Below, in pieces: positions 1 to 7,861 of a stretch of DNA of 24,861 nucleotides. The position numbers and the translations under genes are program-made. Position 1 is the stretch's first letter; the number at the start of each line of letters is the position of its first letter. Source of the stretch: Candidatus Rifleibacteriota bacterium. Lineage in GTDB: Bacteria > Riflebacteria > Ozemobacteria > Ozemobacterales > Ozemobacteraceae. The notes below the pieces were generated by a model. That model was given only the letters and a program-made list of their open reading frames with translations. It did no database searches and was not told where the DNA came from. The DNA is taken from the NCBI GenBank assembly GCA_029564115.1, contig JAKQQP010000393.1:1-24861 (forward strand), read 5' to 3'.

Positions 1-76
1 AGAAGCTATTCACCGGGATGCAAATTTTCGCGGTCATCTGAAACATTAGATTACCCTGCGGCAATCTCCGGCACTA

Positions 77-1066
77 TTATTGCCATTTGATGTTTTTCAA
101 TTGTTCAGCAATCTTTTCGGTTTGCCTGTCCAGGATACCCAGTTCTTTAAGATTAAAATAGCGCGCCCCTTGAATGCCACCAGGAGAAGCTTTAACAAAA
201 GACGTATCACAGCAACTGGAAGCACAAAAGAATCTGTGGTCTTCTGTAATATCCCAGCCAAGTTCTTGTCTGGTTTCGCGAATGATTCCTGAAATCTGCG
301 AATCGAAAATGTCAGAGGAATTGCCAGACACAACCTTCTTTGCCAGATCGTTACCATTGAGAGTAACGTCGTAAATAGCTTCGATCTTCATTATTGAACG
401 AACTTCTTTCCACTTATAAAAGCCAAGATAGGCGTGATTTGTGTATCCACGATAACTGGGATGGTAATACACCGAGTATTTTCTGTTTAACTCAAAACTG
501 GCGCCGGTTGGCACAACTCTCAACAAATGCTGATCCTGCGATATTAAAGCGTTTTCATGGCAATAGGCCTTGTAATCTTCGATTACTTCGAAGATTTCAT
601 GTTCATGTTTTTCAAAAATCTGCGAAACAGAGGTACAAATATCCTCAAAGGTTATCGATTTAAAAACAACCCCCGGGCATTTTTCATTTATAGCCTTCGA
701 GAATTCCAGAAACTCTTTTTCCTGGATTTGCCCGATTGTTAAAGCAACCAATATTTTCTTTTCTTCTTTTCCAAAACTTTCCAGGTGCCTCAGCAATTGG
801 TCGAGGCCAATACTTGTTCCAGTTTTTGCCTCGATAAGAATTTTAAAACTGGTTTGATTGATGATTCCATCAGGAACAGATACTTTTCCTCTCAATTGCT
901 GATAAATTCCCAGGCCTATCTCCAGGTCTTCTTCCAGAAGATCATCGAGCAGCAACTTGGCTTTCATGGGCGAGTAAGCGTAAATCTGGGAAATAAGCTG
1001 CAGCGTATTGTTTGTAACGACATTTTCCGGGCTTGAGTATCTCTGAAAGTGGTGAATTCTAGACAT
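77..1066 (-). CDS. PD-(D/E)XK nuclease-like protein of unknown role
   Basis: 329 residues. The N-terminal third carries a PD-(D/E)XK signature: P65-D66, then a hydrophobic strand ending in E79-A-K81, then a helix with Q90 (LDQLLRHL), the usual order of catalytic D, ExK and supporting Q in this fold. The region from about residue 170 to the end is unfamiliar to me. It has two cysteines at CASSCCD and no membrane segment. The ATG is preceded by AAAGGAAACCCAG, a fair ribosome binding site. It is the last gene of a minus-strand run with the small orphan gene (61-bp gap) and the FtsZ-like gene. Nuclease-like fold is likely from the motif. DNA cleavage, specificity or a defence role are inference. 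Confidence 0.72.
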   Translation of the reverse strand: MSRIHHFQRYSSPENVVTNNTLQLISQIYAYSPMKAKLLLDDLLEEDLEIGLGIYQQLRGKVSVPDGIINQTSFKILIEAKTGTSIGLDQLLRHLESFGKEEKKILVALTIGQIQEKEFLEFSKAINEKCPGVVFKSITFEDICTSVSQIFEKHEHEIFEVIEDYKAYCHENALISQDQHLLRVVPTGASFELNRKYSVYYHPSYRGYTNHAYLGFYKWKEVRSIMKIEAIYDVTLNGNDLAKKVVSGNSSDIFDSQISGIIRETRQELGWDITEDHRFFCASSCCDTSFVKASPGGIQGARYFNLKELGILDRQTEKIAEQLKNIKWQ

Positions 1067-1127
1067 CTGGGTTTCCTTTTAAAAATTTGGTGGCAATTGT
1101 CTCAGCACTATACAATGTGGATTGACC

Positions 1128-1511
1128 CTAACTAATTTCCAGGTTCTTCTTCACGTCAATGCCTGCCGAATCAGCATCTGGCTCATTTTTACTGCCGGAA
1201 ATACAATAGCTGAAATCAAAAAAATTACTGGAAACCACAAGAAGCGAGTGTTTCTTTGAGCTGGTTTTAGCGAGCCAGACCAGCAATTCTTTTGCGTCGG
1301 CAAGATTTGCATCCCAGGTTGAATTAATCAGTATCCTACCAATATCAGCTTTTTGCGTGCTCATCTGAAACTCCATGAAAAGCCATTTTCTGAGAAATGC
1401 ATTATCTGCCCATGCACCGGGCTCAAGTCGCCTTAATTTGTAAAGGTCACTCAGGATCGAGGAATCCCATGATGCTAAATAATAGCAGCCCACTGCGACA
1501 AAACATGTCAT
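1128..1511 (-). CDS. small hypothetical protein
   Basis: 127 residues that I do not recognise, ending in TAG. It has a hydrophobic start (FVAVGCYYLA), a central stretch with several tryptophans, and a beta-rich segment (LLVVSSNFFDF) near the end. The start is uncertain: the upstream sequence has only a weak CGGTAG-like ribosome site, and an internal methionine (MEFQM, residue 46) is possible. It could be a decayed piece of a larger gene, since no domain is complete. It sits on the same strand between the FtsZ-like gene (78-bp gap) and the PD-(D/E)XK gene (61-bp gap), which suggests co-transcription. Confidence 0.5.
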   Translation of the reverse strand: MTCFVAVGCYYLASWDSSILSDLYKLRRLEPGAWADNAFLRKWLFMEFQMSTQKADIGRILINSTWDANLADAKELLVWLAKTSSKKHSLLVVSSNFFDFSYCISGSKNEPDADSAGIDVKKNLEIS

Positions 1512-1589
1512 ATCTGAACAATTTTCTACCGGGCGGCAAGGTTTGCAGGAATTTCTTTAGAGCAATTCAGTGAAACTGCCGAGAACTTC

Positions 1590-2585
1590 TCATGACTGCT
1601 GAAATCCGGTGGCAATAATACTGACCCTCAGAAGGCCATTGGGGGGTTCTTTTTCAGAAAAATCGGCCACAGTATCGCCAAAAATTATATTCACATCCTC
1701 GCCGGCAACTTTCTGTAAGAAGTCGATAATATGTTGGACCTCAGATACCGCATGGTCATTGCAAGTTATCAAAATCAGCAAGCCCTTACACTTCTTCAAA
1801 TCATAACCGCACAGCAGTGGGCTGGAAATTGCCATCTCAACAGCTTTTTCCGCTCGGTTTTCACCAGCAGATTCGCCCCAGGAAAAGGCGGCCAACCCGC
1901 CATTACATAAAATTATTTTAACATCCCTGAAATCAGTACATACAAGACCGGGCCAGACAATAATGGCAGTCATTGCCACCAGAGCCTTCACAAGAGCTTC
2001 ATCGACCTTCCGGGATGCTTCTGAGACTGATAATGATTGATCACCTGCCAACTCTTTACAGACCAATTTGTCGCTCTGAACAACAACTGTTGAATCTGTT
2101 CTCTGTTTCATCGCCTCAATTCCAGCGCTGGCGGTTTTTGCCCGGCTCTGCCCCTCAAAAGCAAATGGAAATGCCACCAGGCCGATCGTCGGAATTTCCA
2201 GCTTTCTGGCAATTTCAGCGACAAATAACGCGCCGGCGGTTGTGATTGCACAACCTGCTCCGGTAACAACAATAACCATATCGGCCTTGCCGATGGCGTT
2301 GAAAATCTTCTCGTAGTCGCCTTCGCACCGGGTGGGATCAGCGATCGTCGCTTCCGGCTGATCAGGCCAGTCCGGTGACTGTTCTTCAAGAACTATATGC
2401 TTTGTCGCTTCGTCTGCGGATAAATCTGCAAATGGAGTTGAAACTGTAATGAACTCAACTCCCTTGGCGCCTTTAAGTCTGGTTGTCAATATTGCATGAT
2501 TTATCGTGCTGATTCCGGTTTTTCCGATGCCTACAATCTTAATTTGTGCATCATCGAAAACTATTGAGTCAAAATTAAAACCCAT
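1590..2585 (-). CDS. degenerate FtsZ-like (tubulin/FtsZ superfamily) protein
   Basis: 331 residues from an ATG preceded by AGGAG nine bases upstream. The frame extends to a TTG at 2639, but that start has no ribosome site. FtsZ landmarks are recognisable in order: beta1 IKIVGIG (15-21), GVEFITVST (42-50), ADMVIVVTGAG (101-111), VAEIARKLEIPTIGLV (122-137), SPLL (255-258) and the closing IATGF (324-328). The nucleotide-binding loops are altered. T1, normally GGGGGN, reads GKTGIS. T4, normally GGGTGTG, reads GAGCAITTAG. The T7 aspartates survive (D218, D221 in CTDFRD), though the usual Asn is lost. The protein stops at the end of the C-terminal FtsZ domain, with no linker or tail peptide for FtsA/ZipA-type partners. 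It is therefore probably a paralogue with changed GTP use, not the division FtsZ. A true ftsZ is expected elsewhere. Family assignment is strong, function unknown. Confidence 0.85.
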   Translation of the reverse strand: MGFNFDSIVFDDAQIKIVGIGKTGISTINHAILTTRLKGAKGVEFITVSTPFADLSADEATKHIVLEEQSPDWPDQPEATIADPTRCEGDYEKIFNAIGKADMVIVVTGAGCAITTAGALFVAEIARKLEIPTIGLVAFPFAFEGQSRAKTASAGIEAMKQRTDSTVVVQSDKLVCKELAGDQSLSVSEASRKVDEALVKALVAMTAIIVWPGLVCTDFRDVKIILCNGGLAAFSWGESAGENRAEKAVEMAISSPLLCGYDLKKCKGLLILITCNDHAVSEVQHIIDFLQKVAGEDVNIIFGDTVADFSEKEPPNGLLRVSIIATGFQQS

Positions 2586-2638
2586 GATTCTATTCTCCTG
2601 CGGGCTGTTTTTGCCGCTGTTTAAAGAATAGTCGAGCA

Positions 2639-2659
2639 ATACGACATTTCGCGTCGTAT
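2639..2659. promoter_or_regulatory. 7-bp perfect inverted repeat upstream of the FtsZ-like gene
   Basis: ATACGAC, 7-nt spacer, GTCGTAT lies 54 to 74 bp upstream of the FtsZ-like ATG. There is no U-tract, so an operator is more likely than a terminator. No convincing -35/-10 pair was found beside it. The regulator is unknown. Confidence 0.35.
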
Positions 2660-2950
2660 AGAGAAATGGCGATTATTTTCGTGCCTCTGCTGCTGACAGG
2701 GACGTTTAATTTTAGTCAGGTGTATTTCGTTGAGAATGCCAATTTTATAACAGGATGACCGGTTTAAAAAAGCCCGGCACCGGTAAAATTAAAAACGCCC
2801 GCCGGCAATGAAGTCCTCGATCTGCAAAGAATGACAGAATACCTGATGCATCGCCTGAAAATAGCCGGCTCGGCAATTAATTGCCCGGGCTGGTTCAACA
2901 ATTAGATATATCGTGGCCACGCACGATAGATTGATTTATTGGGCTGAGCT
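2660..2950. other. intergenic region with no supported gene
   Basis: No RNA gene, promoter or good coding region is visible. A plus-strand frame stays open for 45 codons from 2771 to the TAG at 2905, with a possible ATG near 2831 but no ribosome site. It could be a worn-out gene end. Several GC-rich short palindromes (CCGGCACCGG, GCCCGGGC) are present. Confidence 0.4.
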
Positions 2951-3922
2951 TTATTTTATACACCTTGCAAGAAACTCTTGGTAATTTTGCAACTTTTTAA
3001 TAACTGTTGTCTTATCAATTGGTCGATCTTCAGCACCCAGCCAATCATTTATTTCGACAACTGCAACAGTCATGCAATTGCCAGTGCCAAATCGACTAGG
3101 CTTTTTAATTTCAATCTGCTTTTCATCTTTTGCCTTGGCAATTAAAATTTCATACCATTCATTTCTTATTTGAGAATGGTTTTCCAACACATCACCAATT
3201 TTAAAACAAAGGCTGCCTTGCTCGATTTGTAGATAAACATTGTATTCCTTCCATGAAGAAAAATGCCACCATGCGCCTATAAAATCACCGATTGGGACAT
3301 ATTCCCAATCGGTGATATCTAATTGGCTGTCAAGAAACCCATAAAATCCTATCCAGCTATCATATGTCCATTGCGTGTATGGAAGAATCTCAAACGAATC
3401 CTCTTTTGCCTGGGACAAGGCCAGAAAATTAAAAAACTCTGAGATTATATGATTGTCGGTTTCAAGTTTCTTGAAAAAATTTAACAGATCAATCCTTTCA
3501 ATTACTGAAAAACCTTTATTTTCGACGCGACTGTTAGCAGATTTGGACTGTGTAACTGTTTTAATAAACAAAAAAACAGGCATAAAACCATTATCACGAC
3601 ACCACTCTTCGGCAAAGTCCTTGTATCTTGTCAGTTGTTCTGAATGTTCAGCGGTATATTTCTTGTCTTCGATAACCAAAAGAATTTCATCATTTATTTT
3701 TGCCCACACATCAATATTATTCCACTGTCGGCCAGCCGAAACATGGACTATTTCCTTAGAATAATTTATCTGCTGGTTTATAAGAAAATTTACAAAACCT
3801 CTGCCAGCATTTTTCAAGGTTAGATTTTCATTTTTTGAATCGGCACAAGAGATAAGCCACGTTAAAAAAGCATCTTGTGATAATTCGCTCGTAGCAATAG
3901 AGAATAAATTCGGCTGTTCCAT
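2951..3922 (-). CDS. PDDEXK_4-type PD-(D/E)XK nuclease superfamily protein
   Basis: 323 residues, ATG preceded by CGGAGGAAATA, a strong ribosome site. The N-terminus FSIATSELSQDAFLTWLI (7-24) is the hallmark opening of the PDDEXK_4 family. The nuclease core follows: a strand with D71 (NNIDVWAKI), then LLVIEDKK giving E85-D-K87, then a helix with Q96 and Y100 (EQLTRYK). The C-terminal 200 residues contain aromatic-rich segments (WTYDSWIGFYGF) usual for the family. Members are often stand-alone and found in accessory regions near mobile elements, as here. The biochemical role is not established. A nuclease or restriction-like function is inference. Confidence 0.85.
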   Translation of the reverse strand: MEQPNLFSIATSELSQDAFLTWLISCADSKNENLTLKNAGRGFVNFLINQQINYSKEIVHVSAGRQWNNIDVWAKINDEILLVIEDKKYTAEHSEQLTRYKDFAEEWCRDNGFMPVFLFIKTVTQSKSANSRVENKGFSVIERIDLLNFFKKLETDNHIISEFFNFLALSQAKEDSFEILPYTQWTYDSWIGFYGFLDSQLDITDWEYVPIGDFIGAWWHFSSWKEYNVYLQIEQGSLCFKIGDVLENHSQIRNEWYEILIAKAKDEKQIEIKKPSRFGTGNCMTVAVVEINDWLGAEDRPIDKTTVIKKLQNYQEFLARCIK

Positions 3923-4174
3923 TATTTCCTCCGATTATTTTTCTTTCGATCTTGTATTAAATGTTTTCGCATATTTTCTCTTTATTTTACCGACGTATCA
4001 CGACAAATTATGTCGCTGTAGTTTTTTTTGTTTTCATGCCCAATGCCAACATTCAGCGAAATTGAGGGACGGGCGCGGGGCTTGCGCAAGCAAGACCCGT
4101 GCGCGGCCCTCAATTTCCGATGGAACGCTTTTTAGGCATTTCTTCTTGCTTCTTTCATTAATTGGTCGTTCAAA
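3923..4174. other. intergenic region left of IS66, mostly a long palindrome
   Basis: About 250 bp between the PDDEXK_4 gene and the IS66 left end. It holds an AT-rich upstream region and the large palindrome listed separately. No gene is supported. Confidence 0.5.
4042..4140. repeat. long imperfect palindrome (about 99 bp), attC-like or mobile-repeat-like
   Basis: Outer arms AATGCC (4042-4047) and GGCATT (4135-4140) enclose GAAATTGAGGG (4058-4068) and its exact complement CCCTCAATTTC (4107-4117). Further GC-rich arms with a few mismatches follow (CGGG..CTTGC). At the centre is a perfect 12-bp palindrome, GCTTGCGCAAGC (4080-4091). The layout, with paired outer boxes (TGCCAAC..ATTC and GGAACG..TTTAGGC) around a long pairing core, resembles an integron attC site. 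However, the boxes deviate from RYYYAAC/GTTRRRY and no integrase is in the window. It could equally be a REP-like or other palindromic repeat. Confidence 0.6.
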
Positions 4175-4360
4175 TGTGTGCTTTCGGCAAGTTCGGTTGA
4201 AATCGCCGAAAATGTGTGATTTTCAGGGGAATGTAGGCTTTCCTGCCGATTAGTTTTTCGAGCAGGCGAAATTGTTTTTTAAAAATTTCAGCGGCGGTTT
4301 GAATGAAATGGTTTTGGGTCGGGTTTAAACAAGTTTTTTTAAATACTTGTTTCCAGTTAT

Positions 4361-5974
4361 CTATGGCGATGACCCGACGCTTTTGAGAGTGTTTCTATAA
4401 TTCCATGGGAGCCAAAGGTGTGGGTTTCTGGCAACATGCTTTGAATTTTTCTGTAAAGCAATAAAGAACTCGAAAGGATTTTCCCCATTTGCAACACATG
4501 TTTGGCAAAGACTCATCAGACAGTCACCGACAGCCGCACCACTCTCGGTTTTGTAAAACAAACTGTTTTTTCTGTGCGGAATAGCTGTTTTAATCAACCT
4601 TTCCGCAGGGTTGTTATCTAATGGCGCGCCTGGCACTTCCAGAAACATTGTCAGCGCCTTCCAGTGATCGATCATGTATCTGTAAGCCTGATTCAAAGGA
4701 CTGTTTTTCTCGATATCTTTGTTTTCAAGCCTTGCAAGAGCAAATTCTTTAATTTCTTCCATTGGTGCTCTGCTGTGCTTCTGGTGATATTCCAGACGCT
4801 GAACATCGCTCATTTCCTGTTGTTTTATTAGTTTTTCGTTTTTATAGATCAATGCAATGCGGCTGATGACATACATTGCATCATCAGGATAAGCCTCTTC
4901 GCAATCGATGAAATTTCGACGGGCATGAACCAGGCATAAAGTGACTACGGTTAAATGGTTTTTTGGAAAATTTCTCGACAGTGCGTCTGACATCTGCATT
5001 GCCGGTTCCAGCGATTCATCTCGCTTGTCGAGAAGAAGACCAAGGTTTTCGCCGGCGTGTTTCCCGCCGGTAAAGAAAAGGTGTATTTCTTTTCCTTCCC
5101 GTCTTGCGACCATGGCTGTAGTAAATATACCGACTCTTTCCCCGGCATCTTTGCGTTTTTCCTTGTCTTTAAGCAACTCAAGGATTTTTGCCGGAGTATC
5201 ATCGACGAATAAAAGAGGCCAGCCGGCAGCCAGTCGCAGAAGTTCGTTGAAAACAGGAACGACCACGGTCCAGAGCAATTCAACCATTTCATACTGGGTT
5301 GAGGCAGGTAATGGAACACCTAAAGAGTTTTGCAGCTTTGCCAGGCGGAAGTGAGGCATGCCCATTGAAAAGCGAAGACATGCAACGATAGCATTTGCTG
5401 AGGGATCGAATTTTGAATCCAGTATTTCTGCCGGAGTTTCAGCTGTAAAAGTAAGACCGCATCCTCCACAGCGAAGGCGGTCTGGTTGATGAAGTTCTGC
5501 AGAAATTGGTGCGTTTCCGATCAAGCGAATAATTTTGCGTGGTTCGCACGATTGCAGGGTTCCGTGCTGACATTTTGGACAGCAGTCGCCAGGATGTAAT
5601 AACTGATGGTGATAAGCAACCGTTTTAGATATGCAGTAATCTTTGGCTCCGTTGCGCCCGTGGTTTTTTGCTTTCTTTACCGGTTCCGCAACTTTGCTGT
5701 GATCTGTTTCATTTTCTTCAGCCTGGTTGCTGGTCTCGGAAATTTCATTCGCTGGTGAGCGTTTTTCAGAGTTGCTGCCAAACATTCTTTTGAGTCTCTC
5801 AAGCGCAGCTTTTCTCTCGTTCGCGGTCTGCTTAATGTTTACGACTTCTTCGATTAAAGTCAGAAGAATGGCTTTGTAGCGATCTGGAAGGTCGGTTTCG
5901 GAAATCGCCTGGCGAATACCGGCGATTTCTTCCATACTTACTTCAAGAACATCATTGCTTGCGTGACGACCCAT
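4361..5974 (-). CDS. tnpC: IS66 family transposase TnpC
   Basis: 537 residues, normal length for the family. It has an N-terminal leucine-zipper-like helix (about 33-66) ending in RMFGSNSEKR, and a zinc-binding segment with C132, C135, C169 and C172. The catalytic DDE domain contains VDDTPAKIL (D258/D259), SDALSRN, CLVHARRNF, and the conserved NNPAER giving the catalytic E at about 458. A C-terminal WLPWNYR-type tail follows. It ends in TAG. It lies 46 bp after tnpB and is the last gene of the element. It catalyses DNA strand transfer of the IS ends. No frameshift or missing catalytic residue is seen, so it may be active. Confidence 0.95.
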   Translation of the reverse strand: MGRHASNDVLEVSMEEIAGIRQAISETDLPDRYKAILLTLIEEVVNIKQTANERKAALERLKRMFGSNSEKRSPANEISETSNQAEENETDHSKVAEPVKKAKNHGRNGAKDYCISKTVAYHHQLLHPGDCCPKCQHGTLQSCEPRKIIRLIGNAPISAELHQPDRLRCGGCGLTFTAETPAEILDSKFDPSANAIVACLRFSMGMPHFRLAKLQNSLGVPLPASTQYEMVELLWTVVVPVFNELLRLAAGWPLLFVDDTPAKILELLKDKEKRKDAGERVGIFTTAMVARREGKEIHLFFTGGKHAGENLGLLLDKRDESLEPAMQMSDALSRNFPKNHLTVVTLCLVHARRNFIDCEEAYPDDAMYVISRIALIYKNEKLIKQQEMSDVQRLEYHQKHSRAPMEEIKEFALARLENKDIEKNSPLNQAYRYMIDHWKALTMFLEVPGAPLDNNPAERLIKTAIPHRKNSLFYKTESGAAVGDCLMSLCQTCVANGENPFEFFIALQKNSKHVARNPHLWLPWNYRNTLKSVGSSP

Positions 5975-6020
5975 GAGGGCAATATTAAATCATCATTTGA
6001 TAAAGTACAAGCTTTGTTTT

Positions 6021-6371
6021 TTAAATTGTTTCCGGCAGTGCCTTCCAGGAAGGTGCCATTCTGCCACCAAGCGGGTCGCCATTATAAAGTAAAATCTGAA
6101 TCTGAGGTGCTGTAAATGACGATGTATTGCGAGGCCAGAATTTGAATCGACCTTCTGACAGACGCTTTTGGCAGAGCCAGAACCCCTGTCCATCATAGAC
6201 AAGAATCTTCAGGCTGGTTCGCCGGCGGTTGGAAAACAGAAAAACGGCACCACTCATTGGGTCTTGTTTAAGCCGATTTCGGCATATTCCGGCAAGCCCA
6301 TCAATTCCATTTCGGAAATCGATAGGCTCTAAATGCAGAAAAACCCTCATATTCGGCGAAAGCTGAATCAT
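6021..6371 (-). CDS. tnpB: IS66 family accessory protein TnpB (Orf2)
   Basis: 116 residues, the standard IS66 Orf2 length. Family motifs are plain: VFLHLEPIDFRNGIDGL near the start, DPMSGAVFLFSNRRRTSLKIL in the middle, and DGQGFWLCQKRLSEGRF after it. It overlaps tnpA by 4 bp (ATGA), which suggests translational coupling. It is required for IS66 transposition by an unclear mechanism. Intact. Confidence 0.95.
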   Translation of the reverse strand: MIQLSPNMRVFLHLEPIDFRNGIDGLAGICRNRLKQDPMSGAVFLFSNRRRTSLKILVYDGQGFWLCQKRLSEGRFKFWPRNTSSFTAPQIQILLYNGDPLGGRMAPSWKALPETI

Positions 6372-6775
6372 GATTGTTTAAAGGCTCTGATGATCTCGGA
6401 AATGCCGCCTGAATAAAGTTTCAGAACCGATCCACCGGCATCGATAATTTCAGCTATCTGCATGAATGGTGAAAACGAACCTGGATGAGCCGGGCAGGAA
6501 ATCTCGACAAACTTTCCACCGGAAACCGGCTCTAGAAAATTTTGATTTTGTCGTAAAACTCTTTTTTTAAGGGCAGAGTAATCTATACCCATCGAAGTTG
6601 CGACCGCGGAAATGGAGAAAAATGTGGTTAATTTAACTGCATCGGCCCAAAGATCTTCTGGAACTTTTCTTTTTCCCTTTGATTCTGATGAGCGCCAGGC
6701 CGAAAATCTTGCTTTCAGCTCTTCATAAGCTTGCTGTCCTTCCGGGTTGAAAATGCCTTTCGGTGATCGAATCAT
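6368..6775 (-). CDS. tnpA: IS66 family accessory protein TnpA (Orf1)
   Basis: 135 residues with an excellent ribosome site (AGGAGG, 8 nt before ATG). The central segment (DAVKLTTFFSISAVATSMGIDYSALKKRV) looks like a helix-turn-helix, and the C-terminus (MQIAEIIDAGGSVLKLYSGG) matches the IS66 Orf1 end. It is the first gene of the element, coupled to tnpB by an ATGA overlap. It probably binds DNA. It is longer at the N-terminus than many TnpA proteins. Intact. Confidence 0.9.
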   Translation of the reverse strand: MIRSPKGIFNPEGQQAYEELKARFSAWRSSESKGKRKVPEDLWADAVKLTTFFSISAVATSMGIDYSALKKRVLRQNQNFLEPVSGGKFVEISCPAHPGSFSPFMQIAEIIDAGGSVLKLYSGGISEIIRAFKQS

Positions 6776-6825
6776 AATTGCCGCCTCCTGAATAATCTTG
6801 AGATGCAGGGTACAGCCAAATCCTT

Positions 6826-7098
6826 CTAATTTTTAGCAAATTTGCCGAAAGGACACAGACAAGCAATCATTATTGCATACGGAATAAAAGTTTTATTGTG
6901 TAATATTGCGACTACATCGCCCCGAGCGACATTATTGGTCAGCAACCAGTCAGCAATCATTCCGCTGACACGATTCAACTCAGCAAAAGAAATCTCGTCG
7001 GCATCCCCAAACTTTAAAGATGCTCTCTCTGAATAAATTCGACTGATTTGTTCAAAAAGAGTTCCGAGGTTAAAAATTTGAGCGCCAAAAATATCCAT
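6826..7098 (-). pseudogene. AMP-dependent synthetase/ligase, truncated by IS66
   Basis: The first 80 or so residues are a clear N-terminus of an adenylate-forming ligase: LFEQISRIYSERASLKFG, ISFAELNRVSGMIADWLL, GDVVAILHNKTFIPYAIMIACL. The last residues (CPFGKFAKN, then TAG) are encoded by the IS66 right end, so native sequence stops at about 6858. The A3-A10 motifs and the whole catalytic domain are missing. The rest of the gene is not on the other side of the element either. The original product probably activated a carboxylic or amino acid as the acyl-adenylate for transfer to a sugar or carrier protein, in an operon with the DegT and WbqC-like genes. The non-functional call is firm, the original substrate unknown. 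Confidence 0.85.
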
Positions 7099-7165
7099 AA
7101 TTACCCGACCAAATTTAGTTTGATTAGCAGTCTAATACTTTAGCCCATTGATTAAAAGGTAAAAA

Positions 7166-7861
7166 TCACAGCAATTCAAATCTATCCAATAATTTCAGCG
7201 CCTCGCCCCTGGAATTGAACATGAGAACGTCAATAATAGACAACCAGGGCACGAAAGCAGGAACATTCAATTGAACATATTCGACCGGAAGACTCTTTAA
7301 GAATTTGAGCTCTATACGCGCATCGGCGAACACTTCCTTTGAATACAGAGCCTGACCGCCAATTGCATTGTGGTAAGTCTCAGCTCCGTTCGCCTGACAA
7401 ATTTTAATCAATCGTTCTGCCTTACCCATGCCGGCAAACTCAGAATATTTTTCTGAACTAACTTCAAAATCTTTCTCAAGCCCCAGATACCTGCAAATGC
7501 TTGTAACAGAATATATTGCCAGTTCACTGATTTTTACAAAATTGCCCCCGAGGCAGCTGTCTACGATGGTAAAAATTTCAGAAAAAAACGGCGCCTTTCG
7601 ATAGGCAAATTCCAGGGATTTTCTGAGCTTATCGGCCTGACCAAACATATCGATGTCTTTTATCAGTTTGTTCTGACTCGCACCTTTGAGGGGCACCGTA
7701 AAATAAGATGCACCGCCATTCACGAGAATTCGATTTCTGTTTACCCAGCCACGGTTTATAAAATTAACATCATCATAAAAAACAAACTTATCGACTGATC
7801 TGATCAGCTGAAAATAACCTATATACGGGAAAAAATAAGGCTGCATAATAGCTATTTTCAT
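7166..7861 (-). CDS. WbqC-like family protein
   Basis: 231 residues. The opening MKIAIMQPYFFPYIGYFQLI, followed by DKFVFYDDVNFINRGWVNRNRI and YFTVPLKG, is the conserved WbqC family N-terminus. A later YHNAIGGQALY and the C-terminal FVPWLSIIDVLMF are also typical. These proteins occur in O-antigen and other polysaccharide gene clusters, commonly beside DegT aminotransferases and acyl-activating or acyl-transfer genes. The enzymatic activity is unproven, and amino-sugar acylation is a plausible inference. Its ATG overlaps the DegT stop by 4 bp (ATGA), so it was translated with DegT. It is intact although both operon neighbours are broken. Confidence 0.9.
   Translation of the reverse strand: MKIAIMQPYFFPYIGYFQLIRSVDKFVFYDDVNFINRGWVNRNRILVNGGASYFTVPLKGASQNKLIKDIDMFGQADKLRKSLEFAYRKAPFFSEIFTIVDSCLGGNFVKISELAIYSVTSICRYLGLEKDFEVSSEKYSEFAGMGKAERLIKICQANGAETYHNAIGGQALYSKEVFADARIELKFLKSLPVEYVQLNVPAFVPWLSIIDVLMFNSRGEALKLLDRFELL

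Larger units (their letters stand above)
4175..6857 (-). mobile_element. IS66-family insertion sequence, complete, about 2683 bp
   Basis: It carries the three IS66 genes in the order tnpA-tnpB-tnpC on the minus strand. Ends were located by comparing the flanks. The left end reads TGTGTGCTTTCGGCAAG from 4175. The right end, on the complementary strand from 6857, reads TGTGTCCTTTCGGCAAA. Similarity continues to about 29 bp with roughly six mismatches. The right end falls exactly where the AMP-ligase reading frame stops making sense. The 8-bp flanks (CGTTCAAA left, GACAAGCA right) do not match, so the expected target duplication is missing. Confidence 0.85.

Noticed and set aside
4062..4253. 63-codon plus-strand frame across the palindrome
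   Set aside because: It crosses the palindrome and the IS66 left end and has no ribosome site.
4327..4352. AAACAAGT/ACTTGTTT hairpin after tnpC as a terminator
   Set aside because: A perfect 8-bp stem, but AT-rich and without a following U-run on the minus strand.
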